Below are positions 25,932 to 33,329 of a DNA stretch of 64,000 nt, piece after piece; within the stretch, counting starts at the first letter, position 1, and each line of letters starts with the position of its first letter. This stretch comes from Azospirillum brasilense (lineage in GTDB: Bacteria; Pseudomonadota; Alphaproteobacteria; Azospirillales; Azospirillaceae), in contig NZ_CP059450.1 of NCBI RefSeq assembly GCF_022023855.1, forward strand, positions 1,913,001-1,977,000, in the 5' to 3' direction. The translations under genes were made by a program, and so were the position numbers. The notes beneath the pieces are model-generated. The model had not been told where the DNA came from. It searched no databases and was given only the letters and a program-made list of their open reading frames with translations.

Positions 25932-26642
25932 TTACGGCACGTCACCCGACTCTCCCGCCATATCCTTCAGCATGTACAGATTGGTGACGACAATAAAACC
26001 TTTGTTATAGGTAATAGCGCCTGAGTTGCGCAGTGCACGCAGGCTTTTGTTCACCATCTCGCGGGTAACACCCAACATTGCCGCCAGGGCTTCCTGTGAC
26101 ACGGGCTGGTTGATCCGCAAGCCCGCGGGGGTCTTCTGCCCATAGGTGTCGCCGAGCAACAGGATACGCCGGGCCAGCCGGCGCGGCACGTCGTGGAACA
26201 CCGCATCCTCGATGTTCTCCGACACCCAGCGCAGCCGTTCGCACAGCACGCCCATCATCCGGATGCACAGGGAGGGATGCCGTTCCAGGAAGGAGATGAA
26301 TTCCGGACGGTCGATGCGGAACAGTTCCGCCGGGCGGAGCGCGGTGGCCCCGGCGGTGCGGTCCTTGCCGTCGATCAAGGCGATTTCCCCCAGCACGTCA
26401 CCGGGGTTCAGGATGTTGAGCAGCATCGTCTTGCCGTCCTCGGACGAGGTCGAGACGGCGATCTGTCCCTTCATGATGGCGTACAGGCAATCGCCGGGAT
26501 CGCCCTTGCTGAACACGGTCTGGTTTTCGCTGAACCGCGACACCCGGCCCAGCGCGACCAGTTCCTGCATCCGGGCGTCGTCGAGAACGCCCAACATTCG
26601 GTTGCGCCGCAGGATGCCGGCGACGTCCTTCAGCAAGGCCAT
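25932..26642 (-). CDS. Crp-family regulator with cAMP-type pocket
   Basis: A 236-residue protein. The cyclic-nucleotide domain has the phosphate-binding cassette GEIALIDGKDRTAGATAL with the Glu and Arg that bind cAMP phosphate in E. coli CRP. The winged helix has VSQEALAAMLGVTREMVNKSL, keeping the Arg-Glu pair that reads TGTGA (E. coli RETVGR), with the last Arg changed to Lys. There is no cysteine cluster, so it is not an FNR. It lies 56 bp after tfuA, in one leftward train with ycaO-tfuA. A TGTGA-N6-TCACA site lies upstream of that train, and a nucleotide cyclase gene lies next to it. Confidence 0.9.
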   Translation of the reverse strand: MALLKDVAGILRRNRMLGVLDDARMQELVALGRVSRFSENQTVFSKGDPGDCLYAIMKGQIAVSTSSEDGKTMLLNILNPGDVLGEIALIDGKDRTAGATALRPAELFRIDRPEFISFLERHPSLCIRMMGVLCERLRWVSENIEDAVFHDVPRRLARRILLLGDTYGQKTPAGLRINQPVSQEALAAMLGVTREMVNKSLRALRNSGAITYNKGFIVVTNLYMLKDMAGESGDVP

Positions 26643-26698
26643 GGCGTTCGCGGTCCCGGTTGAGTGCCGTCGAACCGTTGATGGCACCCGGCGGACGA

Positions 26699-27466
26699 TC
26701 AGTCCAGCGGATTCCCCGTCTGGCAACGCCCGCCGTCCCGCAGGGCGCGGTCCCACAGGACGGTGTGCTCGAAATGGAAACGCGCCTCCGGCGCACGCGC
26801 GCCGCCCGCGGCCCAGCGGCGCATGGTCTGGAGCAGGTCCAGCGCATCCTCCCGCTTCTGGTCGCACCGTCCGGTGGGCAGCCAGTTGCGGAGATCGGCA
26901 AGTTCCTCCTCGGGCAGCCCCTCGGCGGCGGCGAGGCGGAACACCCCGCCAAAGCCGCGCTCGCGATAGGGCAGGGCCTTGGCGATCGCCTCCAGCCGCC
27001 GCGCCGTGGCCGCGGGGACGACGCCCTCCTGCGCGGCGTCGGCCAAGGTGCGGCGGATATTCACCATGGCCTCGGACAGGCTGGGATAGCCGAGTTCCGC
27101 CGGGCCGTGGATCACCGCCACCTCGTCGTCGTCCTCCAGCCGCCCGTCGCGGAAGGCTTCGAAGACGGCGCCGACACCAATCATGCCGAAGGGATGCAGT
27201 TCCGCGGCGCGCAGGGCCCCCATGCTGGATGCCCCGAACACCGCGACCCCCTGGTGGATGGCGTGCAGGATCTCCTTGTGCCAGACGGAGGGGATGTTTC
27301 CGAAATAGCCGTCCACGATGCCGATCGCCCGCGGCTTGCGCTCGCACAGCCGGATGACGTCGCCCTGGGCGACCGGCGGCAGATAGGTGGCGTCCAGGTA
27401 CCGCGCCGCGTCGGCGCGGGGCAGGGTGGGGCCGAGGAAGACGTAAAGGCCGTCCGGCGTCTGCAT
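26699..27466 (-). CDS. TfuA-like protein, YcaO partner
   Basis: A 255-residue protein starting at ATG 27466 (MQTPDGLYVFLGPTLPRADA). It has the TfuA-domain pattern: YLPPVAQGDVIRL, IGIVDGYFGNIPSVWHKEIL, GVAVFGASSMGALRAAELH, then GAVFEAFRDGRLEDDDEVAV. TfuA proteins work with YcaO enzymes: in methanogens the pair is implicated in making the McrA thioglycine, and in bacteria such pairs make thioamide-containing peptides. Here it lies 40 bp behind ycaO. It probably delivers sulfur or helps activate the YcaO reaction (known for the family; the substrate here is unknown). Confidence 0.9.
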   Translation of the reverse strand: MQTPDGLYVFLGPTLPRADAARYLDATYLPPVAQGDVIRLCERKPRAIGIVDGYFGNIPSVWHKEILHAIHQGVAVFGASSMGALRAAELHPFGMIGVGAVFEAFRDGRLEDDDEVAVIHGPAELGYPSLSEAMVNIRRTLADAAQEGVVPAATARRLEAIAKALPYRERGFGGVFRLAAAEGLPEEELADLRNWLPTGRCDQKREDALDLLQTMRRWAAGGARAPEARFHFEHTVLWDRALRDGGRCQTGNPLD

Positions 27467-27506
27467 GGGAGTCTCCGCCTTCGCTCTCTTAATCTTAAGG
27501 CCGGTA

Positions 27507-28727
27507 TCAGAGGCCGGCGACGGCACGCGCCCGCGCGCCCATCGCATAGTCCGGGGAGGAATCCAGCCCCTCCAGGCCGGGAATGACCAGACGGACCACG
27601 GCGATGCCGAACTCCGGCTTGGTCAGGTCCACCGCCACGGCCTCCTCGATGCCGGCGTCGCGCAGCCGGTCGAGCTGGCTTGCCAAGTCCTCCTCGATGG
27701 TGCGCCCGGCGAGGCTGGGGATGGCGGCAAAGTCGCGGCGCCCGGCCCCCTCGGTGATCAGCGCCGTCCAGCGCGCGTGCTGCGTCGGGTCGAGGTGGCG
27801 TTCGTACTCGGAGCGGGGCATGTCGTCGCGCGCCCCGGCGATGAAGGTCAGCCGGCTCTGCGCCGCCTCGGTCAGCGCGCGGGACAGCGCAACCTCCGGC
27901 GCGGCGTGACAGCCCATGCCCATGGCCGGGCGGATGCTGTGCTGCGGTGCGTCCTCCCGCATCGCGATGCGGCAGAGGAAGGCTGGCAGGCCGATGTCGC
28001 TGGTGATGTCCCACAGGCCGACCGCGACCCCCGCGTCGTCGAAGCGGTCGAGCAGCGAGCGGCAGACCGGGTCGGCGACGCTGGCCGGATCGATGCGGGT
28101 GGCGGCCTGGGCCTCCGGAGAGGCCAGGCGCCACAGTGTGGCGGCGTCGCGCTCGACCAGCTCGGTCATGGCGTGCGCGGTCGCCTCGGCGAGGCTGTTG
28201 CCCGAGGCCAGCCCATTCGATCCGGCCAGGAAGCAGCCCGAGCCCGGCGGCATCGGCAGCGTGAAGTTCAGATGCACCGTCTCGAACGGCACCCACGTCC
28301 GCCCACCGCCCAGCAGGTCGTCGCCCTCGATCCACAGCATCGGGGTGTGTGGAGCGAAGGCGCTGGTCGACAGCCGCGGCAGGCGGGTCACGTCCACCAC
28401 CCGGTGGGTCCAGCGCAGCTCGTCGTAGCTGGCGTATTTCAGCGGCAGGGTGATGCGTTCGGCGTGGTAGCTCTCGATCGACTCCATGACGCCCGACGCC
28501 TTGGCGGCGTCCAGCGTCACGCCCTTGCCCTGGGCGACGGAGATCGAGCGCGCGTTCGGCCGGGTCACCATCACCACCGGGATGCCGACATGGTCCAGCC
28601 CCGTGACGTTCGCCACCCGCGTGATGCCCATGACGGGCAGGAAGGGGGCGACGCGGGCCAGCGTCTGGTCCGGCGTGGCGATCCGGTGGGTTCCGGTGGT
28701 GTGGACCTTCAGCGGCTGGTCGGACAT
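27507..28727 (-). CDS. YcaO-domain ATP-dependent cyclodehydratase/thioamidase
   Basis: A 406-residue stand-alone YcaO domain. ATP/Mg-binding acidic motifs are visible: GVMESIESYHAE (about residues 80-91), SLAEATAHAMTELVERDA (about 180-196) and ALTEAAQSR (about 290). It lacks the proline-rich C-terminal end of azoline-forming YcaO enzymes and ends in ARAVAGL, which fits the TfuA-partnered class that phosphorylates a backbone amide to form a thioamide. It starts 204 bp after a small disrupted gene and is followed by tfuA and crp. Confidence 0.92.
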   Translation of the reverse strand: MSDQPLKVHTTGTHRIATPDQTLARVAPFLPVMGITRVANVTGLDHVGIPVVMVTRPNARSISVAQGKGVTLDAAKASGVMESIESYHAERITLPLKYASYDELRWTHRVVDVTRLPRLSTSAFAPHTPMLWIEGDDLLGGGRTWVPFETVHLNFTLPMPPGSGCFLAGSNGLASGNSLAEATAHAMTELVERDAATLWRLASPEAQAATRIDPASVADPVCRSLLDRFDDAGVAVGLWDITSDIGLPAFLCRIAMREDAPQHSIRPAMGMGCHAAPEVALSRALTEAAQSRLTFIAGARDDMPRSEYERHLDPTQHARWTALITEGAGRRDFAAIPSLAGRTIEEDLASQLDRLRDAGIEEAVAVDLTKPEFGIAVVRLVIPGLEGLDSSPDYAMGARARAVAGL

Positions 28728-28844
28728 GGCCGGATCCCGCGCGATGCCGCGACGAAATCAAGGGGCATGGGAGAGGGTCTCCGCCGTGGAATGCCCGTGG
28801 CGAGCCGGATGGGAACCGGCGAAGGACGAGGGAGCGGGCGGGGA

Positions 28845-28910
28845 CCGTGGCAGGCCGGCCAGGGAAACACCGGTCGCCACGGCCCGGAGAGCAGGCCCGG
28901 ACGGCGGGCC
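28845..28910 (-). other. Two hairpins in the ycaO leader
   Basis: Within the 204-bp gap between the small disrupted gene and ycaO are two inverted repeats: GGCCCG/CGGGCC (28894-28910) and CCGTGGC/GCCACGG (28845-28882). Neither is followed by a T-run. They could slow transcription or stabilise the upstream message so that a small upstream product is made in excess over YcaO (inference). Confidence 0.4.
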
Positions 28911-28931
28911 TTGGCAGGGTCGCCCCGCCGA

Positions 28932-29127
28932 TCAGAGGCCTGGGGTGATCGCGTGGCGGGCGGCCTCGTGGTCGTCGCTGTTGAAGGCGCGGCGGTCGCC
29001 GATGCGGGCGGCGGCGGTCAGGGCGGCGGACTGCTCGGCAACCTCGGTCACGCCCTGGGCGGTCACGGCGAAGAGACGGCCGTCGGCACCACGGATGAGG
29101 GCAGTCCTGATCGATGATGGCGGTCAT
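28932..29127 (-). pseudogene. Small ORF upstream of ycaO with broken frame; candidate precursor peptide
   Basis: ATG 29127 has an ideal AGGAG eight bases upstream and starts MTAIIDQD. The next codons then leave the gene-like frame. One base later the +1 frame reads ALIRGADGRLFAVTAQGVTE...AARIGDRRAFNSDDHEAAR, ending at TGA 28932. Dropping one base near CAGGACTGCC would give an intact 64-residue protein. GTG 29066 could still yield the last 44 residues. It is the first gene of the leftward ycaO-tfuA train and so is the best positional candidate for the modified peptide, but it has no Cys/Ser/Thr-rich core and matches no known precursor. Confidence 0.5.
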
Positions 29128-29210
29128 GGGAACAGCTCCTGGGCGTGGGTTTCGAGGAACCGCGAATACTGCGGTATGTCGAAACCTTGGCCGCTGTGAC
29201 CCGTCCGGAC

Positions 29211-29226
29211 TGTGAAGAACTTCACA
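29211..29226. promoter_or_regulatory. CRP-type operator TGTGA-N6-TCACA
   Basis: TGTGAAGAACTTCACA has perfect 7-bp arms and matches the full E. coli CRP consensus. It lies 84 bp upstream of the small ORF/ycaO start side and 133 bp upstream of the rightward ribbon-helix-helix gene, in their shared divergent region. The Crp-like protein coded in the same cluster keeps the residues that read this sequence. Confidence 0.7.
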
Positions 29227-29288
29227 TGCCGGACACCCCGGCGCCGGGTAAAAATCGCCTACACGCGCACACACGCATGTTTAGTCCC

Positions 29289-29318
29289 GGAAAAATTCCG
29301 GTGACCTGGGAAAAATTC
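29289..29318. promoter_or_regulatory. Tandem GGAAAAATTC boxes, possible RHH operator
   Basis: GGAAAAATTC occurs at 29289-29298 and again at 29309-29318, exactly 20 bp apart, about two helical turns. The first copy extends to a palindrome, GGAAAAATTCC. They lie 41-70 bp before the ribbon-helix-helix start at 29359. Evenly spaced short boxes are how ribbon-helix-helix dimers usually bind, so autoregulation is plausible (inference). Confidence 0.45.
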
Positions 29319-29358
29319 GCCAAGCCGAGAACCGGCCAGCCGAGACAGGAGCGTACCG

Positions 29359-29667
29359 ATGAAGTTGGACCGCCGCATTCCCCGCAGCCTCGACGAGATG
29401 GCCGACCTCAGCTCGCTCGCGGCTCCGCCCGCCGTGGTGACTCGCTCGCTGACGATCGGAGGGCGCCGCGCCAGCCTGCGGCTGGAGGCGACGATCTGGG
29501 ACGGGCTGAAGGACATTGCCAAATCCCAGGGCAAGTCGCTTGAGGCGCTGTGCGCCGACATCCACGACAGCCGGACGGAGGGCATCCCTTTCGCCACCAG
29601 CGTCCGGGTCTATGTGCTGAACCATTTCCGCCGCACCGCTGAGGGCAGCACCACGCTGGTGGCCTGA
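29359..29667 (+). CDS. Ribbon-helix-helix domain protein (paralogue)
   Basis: A 102-residue protein; ATG 29359 has AGGAG seven bases upstream. Residues about 27-95 align with the protein at 25440-25826: RSLTIGGRRASLRLEATIWDG, LKDIAKSQGKSLEALCADI, FATSVRVYVLNHFRR. This is the RHH_4-type fold. Its N-terminal leader (RRIPRSLDEMADLSSLAAPP) differs. It is divergent from the ycaO train and convergent with the cyclase gene (15-bp gap between stops). Confidence 0.85.
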   Translation: MKLDRRIPRSLDEMADLSSLAAPPAVVTRSLTIGGRRASLRLEATIWDGLKDIAKSQGKSLEALCADIHDSRTEGIPFATSVRVYVLNHFRRTAEGSTTLVA

Positions 29668-29682
29668 CACTCCTGCACCCGT

Positions 29683-32600
29683 TCAGGGCACCGGGCCGGA
29701 CGCGGCGAGGCAGCGGCGGAAGGTCCGGCAGCGATCGGACAGCGGCATCATGGACAACTGGCGGCTCATCGTCTCGGCAGCCGCCAGATGCTCCATGGCC
29801 TCGCGATGCTGGCCGGTGGCGGTGAAGGCCTGGGCCAGGGCGAAGTGCGACCAGCCCCGCTCGGACAGTTGCCCGGCGTCCCTCGCGATGCCCAGCGCCT
29901 TGGCGGCGCAACCGATCGCGGTGTCGTGCTGCGCCGTCTCCAGGGCCAGATCGGACATCCAGTTCAGAATCCGCGGCCTGGGCAGCGAGTGATTCAAGAT
30001 GTGCGCCTGTTCCAGGCTGGCGTTCAGCAGGCGCGCCCCCTCCGCAGCGCCACCGGTGCGGGCGATGGCATAGCCCAGCGCACCCAGCGTGATCGGTTGG
30101 AAGATATGCAGGCGCGTCGCCTCGGTGATCGTCACGGCGTCCTTCAGCAGCGGCAGCGCCTCGGCGAAGCGCTCGCCGATGATGTGGACCAGCGCCAGAT
30201 GGACCTTCACCGACGACACGGAGAAGGCGTGACCGACCTCCTCCGCGATGTCGAGCGCGTGGAGCATCACCCGGACGGCCTCGTCGTCGCGCCCCAACTC
30301 AGCGAGGCAGCGGCCCTGGTAGGCGGCGGTGATGGCGACCGCCACCGCGGTCAGGCCGAACCGCGCGCGGGGGGCATTGGCCAGCGCCAGGCTGCGCGCC
30401 TGCTCCAGCTTCTCCTGCGCTTCCGGAAAATGCCCCTTGTCCACCAGCATGCCGCCCAGCCGCATCAGCCCCTGGATGCGCAGTTCCATCGTCCCCTGGT
30501 TGCCCAGATGGTCGAGGGCGCTGCGGCTGAGCGCGATGGCCCCGTCCAGCACGCCGTAGACCCACTGGAAGGATGCCTTGAGCGAGGTCGCGCGGGCGTA
30601 GCGGATGCGGTCGCCGATGCCCAGCGCCATGTCCCGCGCCTCCTCCAACGGGTCGCCGGCCAACTGGCGCCCCTGGGGCAGCAGGACGAGGGGAATGCCG
30701 ACCCACAGGTCGATCCGCCGCTGGGTGTTGCGGCGGGTGTCCGGCAGATGGTCCAGGGCCTTCAGAGCCTGTTCGTAGAAGCGCCCGGCGTCGAAATGCT
30801 TGCAGCGCATCTCCGCCCGGCGCCCGGCCCGGCGGCCGTAGGCGCAGGCGAGCGGCCAGTCCTCAGCGTAGAAGGCGTGATGGGCGACCAGTTCCGCCCG
30901 GTTCGGCAGGTTGCGGTCGGACCGCCGCCGCAGGGCGTGCAGAACGCGCCCGTGCAGCGGTTGGCGCTCCCGCTTGGTCAGGGTGGCGTAAGCGACCTCC
31001 TGGACCAGCGCGTGGCGGAAGGTCAGTTCCAGATTGGGCAGCAGGCGGGAGCGCGCGAAGAAGCCGCTCTGCTCCAACCGGGCCAGAGCCGACGGCAATT
31101 CGGTGGCGGGGATCGGAGACACCGCGCGCAGCAGGCCCAGATCGACCGACGTGCCGATCACCGCCGCATGCATCAGCACCCGCCGCGGGCCGGGCTCCAG
31201 CGCGTCGATCCGCGAGGCGAGCAGGCCGTGCACCGTGGCCGGCAGGGACATCCGGGCGTCGGCCTTGCCCAGGCTGTAGCGCCCCGGACTGCCGACGATG
31301 GCCCCGGTCGTCTCCAGCGTGCGCAGCGACTCCTCCAGATAGAGCGGCACGCCCTGGCTCTGCGCCGCGACGCGCGCCTTCATGTCGGCCAGCGAGGGGT
31401 TGTGGCCCAACCAGTGGTCGAGGAACTCGTCGGCCTGCAAGGGTTCCAGCGGTTCGAGCGTGAGGGCATGGACGGAGTCCGGCGCGGTCCAGCCGCCCGG
31501 AGAATCCGGACGCGAGGTGGCCAGGACGAAGACGCGGGCGTCCTCCACCCCTTCGGCAAGGGCGTCTAGCAGGCGGTTGGTCAGCCCGCGCGTCCAGTGC
31601 GCGTCCTCGACGAGGATCAGCAGCGGGCGCTCCACCGACAGCTCGCGGATCGCCGCGACCAGCCCCTCGATGCTGAAATCGGCCTTCTGGGCCGGGTCGA
31701 GCCCCTGCCATAGCGGATGGACGGAGGGCTGGCCGAGCAGTTCCCGCATCGCTTCGCCGGCCAGTTCGCCGCCGTTGCGCGCCGCGGCGACGCTCAGCCG
31801 GGCCACCGCCGGACCATTCAGTGTCGGGTCGTCCCGTGTGTGGCCATCCAGTGTGGAGCCGTCCATCGCCGGACCGTCTGCCGCTCCGCAGACCGCCAGG
31901 GCGAGGCAGCGGGCCGCCGCCTCCAGGTCGTCGGGGTCGCCCAGGCGGCGGATCGGGAATTGCGGCCAGATGGCGATGGTGAAGGCCGCGGCCTCCGGGC
32001 TGCGCATCAGCTCGCCGGTCAGCCGGGATTTGCCGATGCCGGCCTCTCCGATCAGGATGGCGCAGGCGCCGCGGCCCCGCTCGGCTCGCCGCAGCGCGCC
32101 GGTCAGCATGGCCAGTTCCGGTTGGCGCCCCACGAACAGGGTGCCTTCGGCGGACAGCAGATCCATCGCCGTGCGCCGCATCGCCCGCGCCGCTTCCAGG
32201 GCGAAGGCGGTCACCGGCTCCGCCGTGGCGGACAGGCGCAGCGTCCCCGCCGGACGGACGCTCAGGCCCTTGGGCACGAGATCCAGCGTCTCGCGGCTCA
32301 GCAGCACGCTGTTGGGGTGCGCCCGCTGCTGAAGCTTGGCAGCGACATGCACCGTCTCGCCCACGGTGCGGTAATCGGTCCATACCCCGGTCTCGATGAT
32401 CTGGGCCACCACCTCGCCGGAGCTGATGCCGACCCGCATCTTGAACTCGTCCGAATCGATGGCCGAGCGGGCGATGTCCTGCGCGGCAAGGCAGGCGCGC
32501 AGCGCGTGGTCCTCCTGCGCGGAGGGCGCGCCGAACACCGCCATGATGCCGTCGCCCAGCACCTGGGCCACCGTGCCGCCGTAGCGCTCCACCGAGTCGG

Positions 32601-32862
32601 TGAGGACTTGCAGAATGGTGAGAAGGGTCTGGTCGGCCTCCTCCGGGTCGCGGCCCGACACCATGCTGGAGGATTCGACGATGTCGGCGAACAGGACGGT
32701 GACGACCTTGCGTTCCGCGCTGTTGCGCCGGGCCGCTCCGCCATCCGCCGAATCCGGAGGGCGCGTGGCGTCGGGTGCGGGCATGGGCCGGCACGACGCC
32801 TTCCGAGGCGCCACCGTGGGCATCGGTTGCGATTCGCCCAGGTCCATATCCGTTCCAGCCAT
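29683..32862 (-). CDS. Class III nucleotide cyclase fused to AAA ATPase and TPR domain
   Basis: A 1059-residue protein; ATG 32862 has AGGGGGG five bases upstream. The cyclase domain (about 50-225) has both metal aspartates, Asp60 (VTVLFADIVESS) and Asp104 (LGDGIMAVFGAP). The transition-state pair, usually Asn/Arg, reads His172/Lys176 (GETVHVAAKLQ); His is common in this subfamily, Lys is less so. A P-loop follows at 272-279 (GEAGIGKS) with an AAA/NB-ARC-like ATPase to about 640 (LLILVEDAHW), then TPR-like helices to the end. It is probably a soluble, ligand- or partner-controlled cyclase and could feed cAMP to the nearby Crp-like protein. Confidence 0.92.
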   Translation of the reverse strand: MAGTDMDLGESQPMPTVAPRKASCRPMPAPDATRPPDSADGGAARRNSAERKVVTVLFADIVESSSMVSGRDPEEADQTLLTILQVLTDSVERYGGTVAQVLGDGIMAVFGAPSAQEDHALRACLAAQDIARSAIDSDEFKMRVGISSGEVVAQIIETGVWTDYRTVGETVHVAAKLQQRAHPNSVLLSRETLDLVPKGLSVRPAGTLRLSATAEPVTAFALEAARAMRRTAMDLLSAEGTLFVGRQPELAMLTGALRRAERGRGACAILIGEAGIGKSRLTGELMRSPEAAAFTIAIWPQFPIRRLGDPDDLEAAARCLALAVCGAADGPAMDGSTLDGHTRDDPTLNGPAVARLSVAAARNGGELAGEAMRELLGQPSVHPLWQGLDPAQKADFSIEGLVAAIRELSVERPLLILVEDAHWTRGLTNRLLDALAEGVEDARVFVLATSRPDSPGGWTAPDSVHALTLEPLEPLQADEFLDHWLGHNPSLADMKARVAAQSQGVPLYLEESLRTLETTGAIVGSPGRYSLGKADARMSLPATVHGLLASRIDALEPGPRRVLMHAAVIGTSVDLGLLRAVSPIPATELPSALARLEQSGFFARSRLLPNLELTFRHALVQEVAYATLTKRERQPLHGRVLHALRRRSDRNLPNRAELVAHHAFYAEDWPLACAYGRRAGRRAEMRCKHFDAGRFYEQALKALDHLPDTRRNTQRRIDLWVGIPLVLLPQGRQLAGDPLEEARDMALGIGDRIRYARATSLKASFQWVYGVLDGAIALSRSALDHLGNQGTMELRIQGLMRLGGMLVDKGHFPEAQEKLEQARSLALANAPRARFGLTAVAVAITAAYQGRCLAELGRDDEAVRVMLHALDIAEEVGHAFSVSSVKVHLALVHIIGERFAEALPLLKDAVTITEATRLHIFQPITLGALGYAIARTGGAAEGARLLNASLEQAHILNHSLPRPRILNWMSDLALETAQHDTAIGCAAKALGIARDAGQLSERGWSHFALAQAFTATGQHREAMEHLAAAETMSRQLSMMPLSDRCRTFRRCLAASGPVP

Positions 32863-33134
32863 CGAAGCCCCCCTGCGGAGCGTCATCGGCATGTTAGAGG
32901 AAACAATTTCGAATGCGCAGACATTCAAAACAACGGTTGGGTAATTCCGTTCTGAACGAGGCAGCGTAACATATGTTGGTATGTTTTTTCGCGCAATCCG
33001 CAAGCGGCGGCCCCACCCGCCTGCATTCCTGCCGTGCCGAGGCTCCTTCGACGCACGGATTGGTGTCGCGTGAAAAAATAGGCTTGCCTTGGCCGCCGCC
33101 GGGGCGTATACGGGCGCTCCTCCGCTGGAGCGGC

Positions 33135-33209
33135 GCGGGCGTAGCTCAGGGGTAGAGCACAACCTTGCCAAGGTTGGGGTCGAGGGTTCGAATCCCTTCG
33201 CCCGCTCCA
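33135..33209 (+). tRNA. tRNA-Gly (anticodon GCC)
   Basis: The acceptor is GCGGGCG/CGCCCGC, the D-arm TAGCTCAGGGGTAGAGC and the anticodon loop TTGCCAA between CAACC/GGTTG, giving GCC. The T-arm is GAGGG-TTCGAAT-CCCTT and CCA is encoded at 33207-33209. A strong terminator follows. Confidence 0.95.
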
Positions 33210-33230
33210 TATTCAGCACGGATGGTACGA

Positions 33231-33257
33231 AAAAGGGCGGCCTCGGGCCGCCCTTTT
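33231..33257 (+). terminator. Intrinsic terminator after tRNA-Gly
   Basis: A perfect 12-bp stem (AAAAGGGCGGCC, loop TCG, GGCCGCCCTTTT) ends in a T-run and sits 21 bp after the tRNA. Its A-run on the other side means it may also stop leftward transcripts. Confidence 0.9.
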
Positions 33258-33329
33258 CGCATTTTGCGCTGTGTCGCCGGGGCCGAAGCCGGTGGCGGGC
33301 CTTTCGGCCCGCCCGCCCCGCTGGATCTG

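Noticed and set aside
26643..27347. N-terminal extension of the Crp frame into tfuA
   Set aside because: It is out of frame with the real TfuA and has no domain; ATG 26642 gives a normal Crp length.
28932..29127. Programmed +1 frameshift in the small gene before ycaO
   Set aside because: No known slippery or stop-coupled shift site (such as CCC-TGA or TCC-TGA) lies at the junction and the zero frame stays open without a nearby stop; a mutation or read error is simpler.
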